Part shown: in pieces, positions 32,963-41,071 of the stretch
Position numbering within the stretch: the first letter of the stretch is position 1
How the letters are laid out: every line of letters begins with the position of its first letter
Origin: Citrifermentans bremense R1
GTDB lineage: Bacteria; Desulfobacterota; Desulfuromonadia; Geobacterales; Geobacteraceae
Length of the DNA: 64,000 bases
NCBI RefSeq assembly: GCF_000426865.1
Contig: NZ_AUGE01000020.1
Coordinates: 1-64,000, forward strand
Direction: 5' to 3'
Program-made: the position numbers and the translations under genes
The notes under the pieces: generated by a model
Told to the model about the DNA's origin: nothing
The model's input: the letters and a program-made list of their open reading frames with translations, nothing else
Database searches by the model: none

Positions 32963-35508
32963 GGTTCCTGCTCCGCACCCTCTCCCTCTCCTACGCCCGC
33001 CGGCACATGGGGAAGACCATCCTGACCCTCCTGGGTGTCGTTGTCGGCGTCACCACCTTCAGCTCCATCAAGACCGCGCAGGACGCCCTGGTAAAAGGGA
33101 TCGGCTCCACCGTGGACCGCGTCGCCGGGAAGGCGCACCTGCAGGTGACCATGGAGGGAGGGGTCCCCGAGGAGATCCAGGAAAAACTGAGATCACTGCC
33201 CGGCATCAGGGCCACCTCGCCTGTCATCGAACAAATCGTAGTCCCGGAAAAGGCCGGGCTGGGAAGCCTGATGGTGGTCGGCATCGACCTTCTGGGCGAC
33301 CGCGAGATGCGCGACTACGGCTTCGAGGGGGACGACGCCGACCTCGATGACCCCCTCCTCTTCCTGGCCCAGCCCGACTCAGCCATCTTCAGCCGCGACT
33401 TCGCCCGGAGGGCGGTGCTTTCCACGGGGAAGGCGCTCTCGCTGAAGCTCCCGACCGGGTACAAGCAGGTCACGGCGCGGGGGGTGATGAGCCCCAAGGG
33501 GTTCGCCGAGGCCTTCGGCGGCAACCTGATGGTAGTCGACGTCTATGCCGCGCAGGACCTCTTCGGAAGGGGGAGACGCTTTGACCGGATCGACGTGCGG
33601 CTCCAGGACGGGGTGACCGTGGCGCAGGGGACCGCGACACTGCAAAAGGCGCTCGGCCCCGCCTACCAGGTGGAGACCCCGGCGCGCCGCGGCGAGCAGA
33701 TGGAGCGCCTGGTGGCGAACTTCACCGCCGGCTTCAACGTCTCCAGCGCCTTCGCCCTCGCCATCGGCATCTTCCTCATCTTCAACGCCTTCAACGTGGC
33801 GGTGAACCGCCGCCGCAGGGACATCGGGACGCTGAGGGCGCTCGGGGCGACGCCACGCCAGGTCCAGGTCCTCTTTCTCGCCGAGGCGCTCATCCTCGGC
33901 ATCATGGGCGGGGTGCTCGGCTGCTTAGCCGGCACCGCCTTCTCGCAGGGGCTCCTGGTGAGCATGGGCCAGAGCACCGAGGCGGTTTACGGCATCAGCG
34001 GCTCCGGCATCGTCCATCTCACCCCGGCAATCGCGCTGCAGTCGATCCTGCTCGGGGTCGGCGCTTCGCTCGCCGGGGCATGGGGGCCGGCCCTGGCCGC
34101 CTCGCGCATCCCCCCGACGGAGGCCTTCGCCAAGGGCGCCTTCCAGGCACGCGTGCAGCGCCGGGTGGCGCCGCGCTTGGCTGGCGCGGCGGCGCTTCTC
34201 GCTGCAGCTGTCTACTTCGCCCTTTTCTCCGGGCTTTCGGGGAACCAGATGCTGCTCGCAGTGCTCCTCCTGGGTGGTACCGGGCTGATACTGCTCCTCG
34301 GCCCCCTCTCCCGGGCCCTCTTGGTCGCGGCGGCGCCGCTACTCTCGCGGTTCTTCCCCTCCGCCGGCCCGCTCTCCTCGGACGCACTCATGGCGAACCC
34401 GCGCAGGAGCGCCGGCACCATCATGGCCATGACGCTCTCGCTCACCTTCGTCCTGGGGCTGGGGGGGTACCTGGGATCGACCAAGGGGACCATCGTGCGC
34501 TGGATGGACGACGTCCTCACCTGCGACCTCTTCGTCAGGGCCTCCGCCAACTTCACCCGCGGCGATTACCTCTATCCCGGCGCGCTGCGGGAGGAGCTGG
34601 TGCAACTCCCCGGCGTGCGCGCCGTCGAGAGCATACGCGCCATCCGGCCGCAGTTTTCCGGGAAGCGGATCCTGATCAACTCGGTGGAGATAGGTCAGCT
34701 CCTGGACCGTACCAAGTACGAGTTCGCGCAGGGGGACGCGCGCGCCATGCGCGAGGGTGCCCCGAAAGGGATGTGCGCCGTATCCGAAAACTTCTACCGG
34801 AACTTCCATCTCGGCGTGGGGGACCAGGTAGAGCTGATGACGCCGGGTGGATTGGTGAAGTTTCCCATCTCCGCCGTGCTGCGCGACTACAGTTGCGACC
34901 AGGGATCGATATTGCTCGACCGCCCCGTGTTCCTCAAGCACTGGAACGACGACCGCGTCGACATCTACGACGTCTCGGTGCATCCCGGGGTGGATCCCAA
35001 GGCGGTCCGGGAGGAGATCCGGGCCAAGCTCGCTGGGAGGTACCCCGCGCTCGTGTCGACCCGCGCCGAGTTCAAGGCCGAGATCGGCAAGGCCATCGAC
35101 GCCTTCTACGCCGTCATGCGCATCACCGTCTTCCTCGCCCTCGGCGTCGCGTTTCTGGGGATCGTGACCTCGCTCCTCATCTCGGTCGCGGAAAGGACCC
35201 GCGACATCGGGATACTGAAGGCCCTGGGCGCCGTCCCGTCCCAGATCGCCAAGAGCATCGTCATCGAGGCGCTGGTGCTGGCCCTGGCGGGGCTCCTCCT
35301 GGCTCTTCCCGCCGGCAATCTGTTCGCCTCCTTCATGGAGGGGCCGGTAGCCGTTGCCTTCACCGGCTGGAGCATGCCTCACAACTACCCGTGGGACGTC
35401 CTGGTGCAGCTTCTCATCGCCCTGCCGCTGGTGTCGGCGCTCGCAGCCTGGGTCCCGGCCCGGCAGGCAGCGAAGGTCAAGGTGACCGAGGCGATAGAGT
35501 ATGAATAG
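32959..35508 (+). CDS. FtsX/MacB-like ABC permease (LolCE type)
   Basis: An 849-residue permease. An N-terminal helix (HMGKTILTLLGVVVGVTTFS) precedes a large periplasmic domain, then three transmembrane helices form a first FtsX core (VNRRRRDIGTLRALGATPRQ). A second half repeats this pattern, with a periplasmic domain and a C-terminal FtsX core (ERTRDIGILKALGAVPSQ). The ATG overlaps the ATPase stop. With LolD-like and LolA-like neighbours, the system probably extracts a lipid or lipoprotein from the inner membrane. Confidence 0.9.
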   Translation: MRFLLRTLSLSYARRHMGKTILTLLGVVVGVTTFSSIKTAQDALVKGIGSTVDRVAGKAHLQVTMEGGVPEEIQEKLRSLPGIRATSPVIEQIVVPEKAGLGSLMVVGIDLLGDREMRDYGFEGDDADLDDPLLFLAQPDSAIFSRDFARRAVLSTGKALSLKLPTGYKQVTARGVMSPKGFAEAFGGNLMVVDVYAAQDLFGRGRRFDRIDVRLQDGVTVAQGTATLQKALGPAYQVETPARRGEQMERLVANFTAGFNVSSAFALAIGIFLIFNAFNVAVNRRRRDIGTLRALGATPRQVQVLFLAEALILGIMGGVLGCLAGTAFSQGLLVSMGQSTEAVYGISGSGIVHLTPAIALQSILLGVGASLAGAWGPALAASRIPPTEAFAKGAFQARVQRRVAPRLAGAAALLAAAVYFALFSGLSGNQMLLAVLLLGGTGLILLLGPLSRALLVAAAPLLSRFFPSAGPLSSDALMANPRRSAGTIMAMTLSLTFVLGLGGYLGSTKGTIVRWMDDVLTCDLFVRASANFTRGDYLYPGALREELVQLPGVRAVESIRAIRPQFSGKRILINSVEIGQLLDRTKYEFAQGDARAMREGAPKGMCAVSENFYRNFHLGVGDQVELMTPGGLVKFPISAVLRDYSCDQGSILLDRPVFLKHWNDDRVDIYDVSVHPGVDPKAVREEIRAKLAGRYPALVSTRAEFKAEIGKAIDAFYAVMRITVFLALGVAFLGIVTSLLISVAERTRDIGILKALGAVPSQIAKSIVIEALVLALAGLLLALPAGNLFASFMEGPVAVAFTGWSMPHNYPWDVLVQLLIALPLVSALAAWVPARQAAKVKVTEAIEYE

Positions 35509-35521
35509 ACCAACGGGCATA

Positions 35522-35629
35522 GCACACGGATTTAACGGATAACGCGGATAAAATCGGATCGATCTTAAAGAACAGAGTTTTTTGTCTGATCCGCGGTAAT
35601 CGTTTTTAATCCGCGTCATCCGCGTGCGA
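35522..35629. repeat. GGATAACGCGGAT-type intergenic micro-repeat
   Basis: The gap between the permease and LolA-like genes carries ACGGATTTAACGGATAACGCGGATAAA, and after a spacer the inverted version TGATCCGCGGTAATCGTTTTTAATCCGCGTCATCCGCG. The arms can pair. This repeat type is widespread in bacterial intergenic regions (from memory). Confidence 0.7.
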
Positions 35630-35679
35630 TGCCTCTTCGCATTTTTCTCCACTAACCATTCCACACGGAGGAGCAGCAG

Positions 35680-36486
35680 ATGATTGCACGATTCGCCAGA
35701 CCACTAGCGGCCGCGGCCGCCGCCCTTTTCCTTGCCTCGCTCTGCGCCGGGACGGCGCTCGCCGCACCCGACGCCCGTACCCTCCTCAAGGATTCCGAAA
35801 ATCGGCACCGCACCAAGACCCAGCAGTACGCAGGCGACCTCACCGTGGTGAACAAGGATGGGAAGGTCCGCAAGAAGGGGTGGCGCAGCTACCGGGAAGG
35901 GTACGCAGGCGACGCCAAGAACCTGATCCGCTTCACCGACCCGCCCGAGGTGAAGGGGGTCGGCTTCCTCTCCCTTTCCCGCCCCGGCTCCGACAACCCG
36001 GATCAGTGGCTCTACCTCCCCTCCATGAAGCGCGAGCGCCGCATCGCCCCGCAGGACCGCTACGCCTCCTTCGTCGGGACCGACTTCAACTACGAGGACA
36101 TGGAGGAGTTCGACCACGAAAAGTACAAGGTTTCGCTCATCGGCGAGGAAACGGCCGAAGGGGTCCCCTGCTACGTCATCGCCGCCATCCCCAACGACAA
36201 GGGGACCAAGTCGGTGTACCAGAAGATCATCCTCTACCTCAGAAAGGACATCCTCTACCTGGTCCGCGAGGACCTGATCCGAAAGGGCGAAAAGGAGCCG
36301 GCGAAACGGATGATTCTCTCCGACTTGAAGAACGTGGAGGGGCACTGGGTGGCGGGGCGGATGGAGATGACCGACCTGAAAAAAGGAAGCAAAACCACCG
36401 TCAACCTGAAGCAGATCACCTTCAACCGCCCGCACCCGGCCAGCCGCTTCACGCTGCAGAACCTGACCCGCGAGGGGGGCGATTGA
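35680..36486 (+). CDS. LolA-like outer-membrane lipoprotein-sorting protein
   Basis: A 268-residue exported protein: signal peptide to about residue 29 (AAALFLASLCAGTALAA), then a LolA-like fold with RTLLKDSENRHRTKTQQYAG, WLYLPSMKRERRI, FVGTDFNYEDMEEFD and the C-terminal strands HWVAGRMEMTDLKKGSK and ITFNRPHPASRF. It matches the LolA-like (PF17131) family often linked to RND or FtsX exporters and DUF1302 proteins. The ATG follows GGAGGAGCAGCAG. It is likely the periplasmic carrier between the permease and the outer-membrane protein. Confidence 0.88.
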   Translation: MIARFARPLAAAAAALFLASLCAGTALAAPDARTLLKDSENRHRTKTQQYAGDLTVVNKDGKVRKKGWRSYREGYAGDAKNLIRFTDPPEVKGVGFLSLSRPGSDNPDQWLYLPSMKRERRIAPQDRYASFVGTDFNYEDMEEFDHEKYKVSLIGEETAEGVPCYVIAAIPNDKGTKSVYQKIILYLRKDILYLVREDLIRKGEKEPAKRMILSDLKNVEGHWVAGRMEMTDLKKGSKTTVNLKQITFNRPHPASRFTLQNLTREGGD

Positions 36487-37724
36487 TCCTGCCGCTCCTT
36501 TTACTCATATCCCTGCTGCTCTTCCCCTTCACCCCCTTCACGGCGGAGGCAAATGACTTCTCCGGCTATGCCGAACTGAAGGGGTTTGCCTACAGCGAGT
36601 GCTACGACGGGGAACCGTATGGAGCGGGCTCCGGGACCCTCTTCTCCAAGTGGGAGCACCGGCCGGGCGAGGCGCAGTTGACCGCATCGCTTAGGGCCGA
36701 ATGGCTCACCTCGCCGCAGGACGAACTCTCCTTCGATCCGGCGGACCGCAGGCTCAGGCGCTCGCCGCTCTCCTTGCGCGATCTCTGGGTGCGCCTCCCC
36801 CTCGCCCCCTCGCACGACGTCGAATTCGGCCGCTTTCAGCTGGGGTGGGGGCAGACAGACGGCTACTCCCCCGCCGACGCTTTCCTTCCACGCGACCTGA
36901 CCGACCCCTTCACCGACGAGAAGCTGCCGCTTTGGGCGCTCAGGATGAGCGGTCAAGAGGAGTCCTTCCGCTATCAGGCTGTGCTGGTGCCGGTCACCAC
37001 CCCTTGGCGCCTCCCGCCGCTGGGGAGCCGCTACGCCCCCATCGCCGCCGGCGCCTTGCCTCAGCAAACGGTGCTGCGCGAGCGGGAAGACGACCCGCCG
37101 GTTCCGGGTTTCGTCGCGCTGCGCCTATTGGCCACGAGGGGGGACTGGGACCTGGGACTCTGGATAAGGACGGGGGTGCGCCCTGCGCCGCTCCTTCAGT
37201 TCTCCCTCGACCCGGCGCTGCAGACCGGCGCCGCCCCGGTGGTCTCCGTCGGACGCCGCTATGCCCGCGAGAAGGCGGTGGGGGTAGAGCTCTCCCGCGT
37301 GGCCGGCACCTACGTGCTGAGGGCCGAACTCGCCGGGCTTCTTTCGAAAGACGCCGAGCTTGGCGACGCCGTCATCGGAACGGCAAGCGTCGAGAGGGGA
37401 TTCGGCGACGGCAAACTCCTGGTGACGCTCGCCGCGAACGCCATCGATCCCCCGGTGAACCAGACGCTCCTCTTCGACCGGGCGCTCCTCCCCGCCCTCA
37501 TCGCCGCCTGGAACCAGACTGAGCCGTGGGGCGACTGGAAGCTCGTCTGGACAGTCGGTCTGGAGCACATGGACGGTGTGGCAAAAGGCGAGGTCGGCTA
37601 CAACATGACCGACACCTGGAAGATCACGACCGGGGGAGACCTCCCCTACGGCTCGGAGAACGGCGCGCTCGGCGCGCTCAAGAAAGCGCGGCGCCTCTAC
37701 CTGGCGCTGCGCCGCAGCTGGTAA
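36483..37724 (+). CDS. Exported outer-membrane beta-barrel-like protein of the export operon
   Basis: A 413-residue protein with signal peptide LILPLLLLISLLLFPFTPF ending at TAEA. The mature part alternates polar and hydrophobic residues in short strand-like runs (FSGYAELKGFAYSECYDG, FGRFQLGWGQTDGYSPADAF) with Trp/Arg girdles, fitting an outer-membrane porin or DUF1302-like barrel. The C-terminus ends in RRSW. The start is TTG at 36483, overlapping the LolA-like stop by 4 bases, after GAGGGGGG. It is the last gene of the operon and a likely outer-membrane end of the export route. Confidence 0.78.
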   Translation: MILPLLLLISLLLFPFTPFTAEANDFSGYAELKGFAYSECYDGEPYGAGSGTLFSKWEHRPGEAQLTASLRAEWLTSPQDELSFDPADRRLRRSPLSLRDLWVRLPLAPSHDVEFGRFQLGWGQTDGYSPADAFLPRDLTDPFTDEKLPLWALRMSGQEESFRYQAVLVPVTTPWRLPPLGSRYAPIAAGALPQQTVLREREDDPPVPGFVALRLLATRGDWDLGLWIRTGVRPAPLLQFSLDPALQTGAAPVVSVGRRYAREKAVGVELSRVAGTYVLRAELAGLLSKDAELGDAVIGTASVERGFGDGKLLVTLAANAIDPPVNQTLLFDRALLPALIAAWNQTEPWGDWKLVWTVGLEHMDGVAKGEVGYNMTDTWKITTGGDLPYGSENGALGALKKARRLYLALRRSW

Positions 37725-37812
37725 CCTGCCCCAGCGTCGTCCGGTTAGGTGTTCGCACTATCTGCAGCAGCACTATCCGTCCCCCCTTCTCTGCCCCCCT
37801 CCCCCCCCCGCA

Positions 37813-37832
37813 CGGTATACACCCGGTATACA
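37813..37832 (+). promoter_or_regulatory. Direct repeat CGGTATACA upstream of the cNMP fusion gene
   Basis: CGGTATACA occurs at 37813-37821 and again at 37824-37832, with an 11-base period, one helical turn, and each contains the palindrome GTATAC. It follows a long C-rich run (37797-37809) and precedes the gene start at 37895 by about 60 bases. A regulator site is likely but unproven. Confidence 0.45.
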
Positions 37833-37894
37833 TATTTGAAGCTGCAGCGGCTTTTGCGCTACCATCTGCTTCCCTTTCAACCTTAGGAGAACAC

Positions 37895-40477
37895 GTGGCG
37901 GCAATAAGCTCTGAAACCATTTCCGGCATCCGCCTTTTCAGCGCCTTGACGCGGGAGCAGTTGGACAGCATCGCCCAACACCTGCAGCTGCGCGAGTTCG
38001 CGCCGGGTCAGATCATCCTCTCCAGGAACGAGCCGGCGCTGGAACTCTACGTCATCCTCGCCGGAAGGATCAGGGTGGAACTCCTGGACGAAGGGGGGCA
38101 GGCGCTGACCCTCACCGAACTCGGCATCGGCAACGTCATCGGGGAGCGCGCCATCCTGACCGACGAGAAGCGCTCCGCGGACGTGAGGGCGATCACCGAG
38201 GTCCAGGCGGCACGGCTCTCCCGGGAAGATTTCGAAGAACTCCTGGACCGAATCCCCGCGCTTTACGCCAACCTGAGCCGGATCTTCGCGGCGCAGCTGG
38301 GTAGCTGGGCGCACCGCCACCAGCGCGAGGAAAGCGAACACCGCGAGGTGATCACCAACATCATCGGCTGGCAGTTGCTTCCCGAGTTCGGCCAGTTCCC
38401 CGGCGCCTCCCACTGGGTGCGCCTTTTAAACCAACGCCTGCAGCAGCTGGGCGGCACCCGCAGCCACGTCCTCATCCTGGGCGAGCCCGGCACCTGGAAG
38501 GATCTGGCCGCCCGGCTGATCCACTTCCACAGCGAAGCCGACCGCCCCGTCCTTTTCCTGGACTGCGCCTCACCCCCGCCGGTCCTGGAAGAGGAAAACG
38601 AACCCGCCGAGGGCGCCTCACAAAGGGGTGTGCTGCTAGGTCTCGCCCAGGAGGCGGCGCTTTTCGGCCATGCCTCCCAGGGGGCGGTCTACGCGCGGCG
38701 GGTGAGAAGGGGGATGATCGAGTTGGCCGCAGGGGGCGACATGATCCTGCGTAACGTCGACTGCCTGGCCCTTGCGGTGCAGGAGGAGCTGGTCGATTTC
38801 CTCGACACCGGGCACTTCACCAGGAGGGGCGAGACCAAGCTGCGCAGCGCCCGGGTGAGGATCATAGCGACCAGCGGCAAGGCCCTGGAGCCTTTAGTCG
38901 ACAGCGGCAAGTTCAACGGAGAGCTGTACCGAAAGCTCTGCGGCGAGACGGTCGAGTTAGCCCCGCTGCGCGAGCGCAAAAAGGACATTCCCGTCATCGC
39001 GAAGAGCCTGCTCGCCTCGCTCAACGCCAAGCACAACCGCAACGTGCGCCGGCTCTCCCAGGACGCCCTGAACCGCCTGGTCGACCACGACTGGCCCCTG
39101 AACGCCACCGAGCTGTACCAGGTCGTAAGCCGCGCCGTGGTGGTCTGCAGCGACACGGAAATCCAGCCCGAGCACATCTCCCTCCAGGGGCACCCCTTCG
39201 AGGACGGGCGCTTCAACCTCTTGACGCTTCCCTCCCTGGAGCGGCTCGCCTGGAACCCGCGCTTTCCGAAGGTGCTGCGCTGGCTGACCGTACCGGCCTT
39301 CCTGCTGGTCACCCTGTACACCCTGCTCGGCCCCGCTTCGGACAACGCGGCGAACCTTGCGGCCTGGACCCTGGGATGGCCCGCGCTGATCCTCACCGCT
39401 TTCCTCTTCGCCCGCGGCTGGTGCAGCTTCTGTCCCATGGAAGCGATCGGCGAACGGCTTGGGGTCACCAGCCGCGTGGTGCGCGACCCGGCACCGTGGC
39501 TGCGCAGTTTCGGGCCGTCGCTCAGTTTCGCCCTCCTGGTGCTGATCCTCCTGATGGAGCAGGCGACCGGGATGTTCTCCCACGCGGCGGCCACGGGGCT
39601 GTTGCTGAGCGGCATGCTGACGGCTACGGTGAGCGCCGACCTGGCGATCGGCCGTCGCGGCTGGTGCAAGTTCCTCTGTCCGCTGGGGCGCATCGTGAGC
39701 CTCGTCTCGCGCATCTCGCCGCTGGAGATGCACAGTAACCACAACGTCTGCCTGAGCAGGTGCCGGGTGGACGACTGCATCAAGGAAAAGGCCTGCCCCA
39801 TGGGGCTGCACCCCTCAGGCGTCGACAGCTCCGACCACTGCGTCCTCTGCCTCAACTGCGTCCGCAACTGTCCGCACCACTCGATGCAGCTTGACCTGAG
39901 GAACCCGACCTGCGGCGTGTCCAACAAGGCCCGGCGCGGCTTCAGGGAGGCGTTCTTCAGCGTCACCTTACTGGGCGCGGTGATCGCCGCCAAGGGGACC
40001 CCGCTTTTGGCCGGGCGGCAACCGGAACTCTTCCCCCGCACCCTCTGGACCCTGGACGACTACCTGCTGGCGCTTTGCCTCGTCGCCGGATTCACCTTCC
40101 TTGCCCTCATCGCCTCGGTGGCTGTGCGCGGCGCCCGCTGGCGCTCCGTCTTCACCAGCAGCGGGCTCGCCTACCTTCCGCTTGCCGCGGCGGGTCTCTT
40201 CATGATCTTCTTCCGTCCGCTGGCGGAGGGGGGCGCCAGACTGGTCCCGCTCGCCGTTTCGGCCCTGGGGGCGGAAAATTTCCTCGATGCCACGGCGCTC
40301 ACCCCGGAACTTGGGACGCTGCGCCTGCTCATCTACCCGATTATCCTTTTGGCGGCGCTCTTTTCCTGGGTGGTGGTAGCAAAGCTGCAACGCCAGGACG
40401 GGCTCCCGGCACAGGCGCTGCTCCGGCACCGGCTGCTCATCCTCGGCGCCACGGCGCTTTTGATAAAAATCCTTTAG
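37895..40477 (+). CDS. cNMP-binding / degenerate sigma54-type AAA / polyferredoxin fusion
   Basis: About 860 residues. Residues about 10-130 are a cyclic-nucleotide-binding/CRP-type sensor (LFSALTREQLDSIAQHLQLR, VIGERAILTDEKRSADVRAI). Residues about 165-400 resemble a sigma54 enhancer-binding AAA domain, but the Walker A has become GEPGTWKD and the GAFTGA loop reads GAVYARR; no helix-turn-helix follows. From about 440 come transmembrane helices with NapH/NosR-type cysteines (GWCSFCP, GWCKFLCP), then CLSRCRVDDCIKEKACP and CVLCLNCVRNCP, which fits at least one [4Fe-4S] site. GTG start at 37895 after TTAGGAGAACAC. It is probably a redox membrane protein regulated by its N-terminal modules, not a transcription activator. 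A longer in-frame start is unlikely. Confidence 0.85.
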   Translation: MAAISSETISGIRLFSALTREQLDSIAQHLQLREFAPGQIILSRNEPALELYVILAGRIRVELLDEGGQALTLTELGIGNVIGERAILTDEKRSADVRAITEVQAARLSREDFEELLDRIPALYANLSRIFAAQLGSWAHRHQREESEHREVITNIIGWQLLPEFGQFPGASHWVRLLNQRLQQLGGTRSHVLILGEPGTWKDLAARLIHFHSEADRPVLFLDCASPPPVLEEENEPAEGASQRGVLLGLAQEAALFGHASQGAVYARRVRRGMIELAAGGDMILRNVDCLALAVQEELVDFLDTGHFTRRGETKLRSARVRIIATSGKALEPLVDSGKFNGELYRKLCGETVELAPLRERKKDIPVIAKSLLASLNAKHNRNVRRLSQDALNRLVDHDWPLNATELYQVVSRAVVVCSDTEIQPEHISLQGHPFEDGRFNLLTLPSLERLAWNPRFPKVLRWLTVPAFLLVTLYTLLGPASDNAANLAAWTLGWPALILTAFLFARGWCSFCPMEAIGERLGVTSRVVRDPAPWLRSFGPSLSFALLVLILLMEQATGMFSHAAATGLLLSGMLTATVSADLAIGRRGWCKFLCPLGRIVSLVSRISPLEMHSNHNVCLSRCRVDDCIKEKACPMGLHPSGVDSSDHCVLCLNCVRNCPHHSMQLDLRNPTCGVSNKARRGFREAFFSVTLLGAVIAAKGTPLLAGRQPELFPRTLWTLDDYLLALCLVAGFTFLALIASVAVRGARWRSVFTSSGLAYLPLAAAGLFMIFFRPLAEGGARLVPLAVSALGAENFLDATALTPELGTLRLLIYPIILLAALFSWVVVAKLQRQDGLPAQALLRHRLLILGATALLIKIL

Positions 40478-40504
40478 TTGACATTCCGCGAGGGTCGGTA
40501 TAAA
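40478..40504 (+). promoter_or_regulatory. Promoter for the structured RNA candidate
   Basis: TTGACA at 40478-40483, directly after the upstream stop codon, and TATAAA at 40499-40504 are 15 bases apart, a little short but with excellent boxes. The predicted start, about 40510, coincides with the 5' strand of the RNA closing stem. Confidence 0.65.
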
Positions 40505-40510
40505 CAGGAC

Positions 40511-40720
40511 GGGTTCCTCGTTACGATGAGGCGTTTGCTCAAACACAGGCTACTGCCCGGAAACGTCGAAAGACGCCAACGGGTAGACCAGGTCTTGCCG
40601 GCTTAAGGCTTGACCCAAGGTAGCTGGTCCCCAGGGACCTACGTTGCGCACTGCCGAAAACCTACGAGAGGGGAATCCGCGCCAGAAACAAGGCCATGGG
40701 TCCCCCATGGCCTTTTGCTT
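40511..40720 (+). ncRNA. Structured RNA candidate with closing stem and terminator
   Basis: About 210 nt. The ends pair: 40511-40517 with 40672-40678 and 40518-40521 with 40664-40667. Inside are several good hairpins: GUUUG/CAAAC near 40533-40544; a stem CUGCCCG (40553-40559) with CGGGUAG (40580-40586) capped by CGUC-GAAA-GACG (40564-40575); GGUC-UU-GCC with GGC-UU-GACC at about 40591-40615; and GUAG...GGUCC/GGACC...CUAC at 40620-40642. It has its own promoter and an intrinsic terminator. I do not recognise the family; it is not tmRNA, SRP RNA or RNase P by their motifs. 6S RNA or a riboswitch leader are alternatives, but no gene follows directly. Confidence 0.6.
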
Positions 40721-40724
40721 TTTC
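40690..40724 (+). terminator. Intrinsic terminator of the RNA candidate
   Basis: AAGGCCATGGG (40690-40700) pairs with CCCATGGCCTT (40704-40714), a perfect 11-bp stem with a 3-base loop, followed by TTGCTTTTT. Confidence 0.88.
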
Positions 40725-41071
40725 ATATCACGACAAAAAAGGTGGTGGTTTTTCACATTGGACAGTCATAGTAGCGACTATCACTTACTCATCCCGCAGT
40801 TCCGGCAGTAGCCTTTCCGAAGCTCCCCCCTAACCTGGGCCTGCTTCCGGTTCTCCTGCCGCGCCGCGGGGAACAGCCGAAGCAAGGAGTCCAGGGACCT
40901 GTTTCCCGACTTCCCGTCAATCAATCAATTCTCACTGTGCGATGCTTGAGCGCATCGGCAGTAGGGGTCTGTCCGCGCGTGCTCCGGCATGAGGCCGGGG
41001 CGACCCGCGTCCGGATAGCTGCGCCTTGTACGCAAAAGGGGTAGAGTATCCGGCAGCACGGAGGAAGCAGG
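40725..41071. other. Intergenic region upstream of the ABC transporter
   Basis: It holds a minus-strand ORF of 47 codons (40781-40924). Its rest, at 40925-41060, should contain the promoter of the transporter genes; I see no clear boxes and no other gene. Confidence 0.5.
40781..40924 (-). CDS. Possible small CxxC protein or gene remnant
   Basis: A 47-codon frame from a TTG (40922-40924) directly after an in-frame stop, encoding a basic peptide with RSLDSLLRLFPAARQENR and a C-terminal YCRNCGMSK, half of a zinc-ribbon-like Cys pair. The ribosome-binding site is weak. The composition looks protein-like rather than random, but it could be a fragment of a larger gene. I have no family match. Confidence 0.3.
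   Translation of the reverse strand: MIDGKSGNRSLDSLLRLFPAARQENRKQAQVRGELRKGYCRNCGMSK

Noticed and set aside
37895-40477. Sigma54-dependent transcription activator
   Set aside because: The Walker A and GAFTGA loop are altered and there is no helix-turn-helix; the C-terminus is a membrane polyferredoxin.
40511-40720. GEMM (c-di-GMP) or cobalamin riboswitch, tmRNA, SRP RNA or RNase P
   Set aside because: Conserved core sequences of these RNAs, as I remember them, are absent; a partial GGTAGC...GACC resemblance to GEMM is not enough. 6S RNA cannot be excluded.
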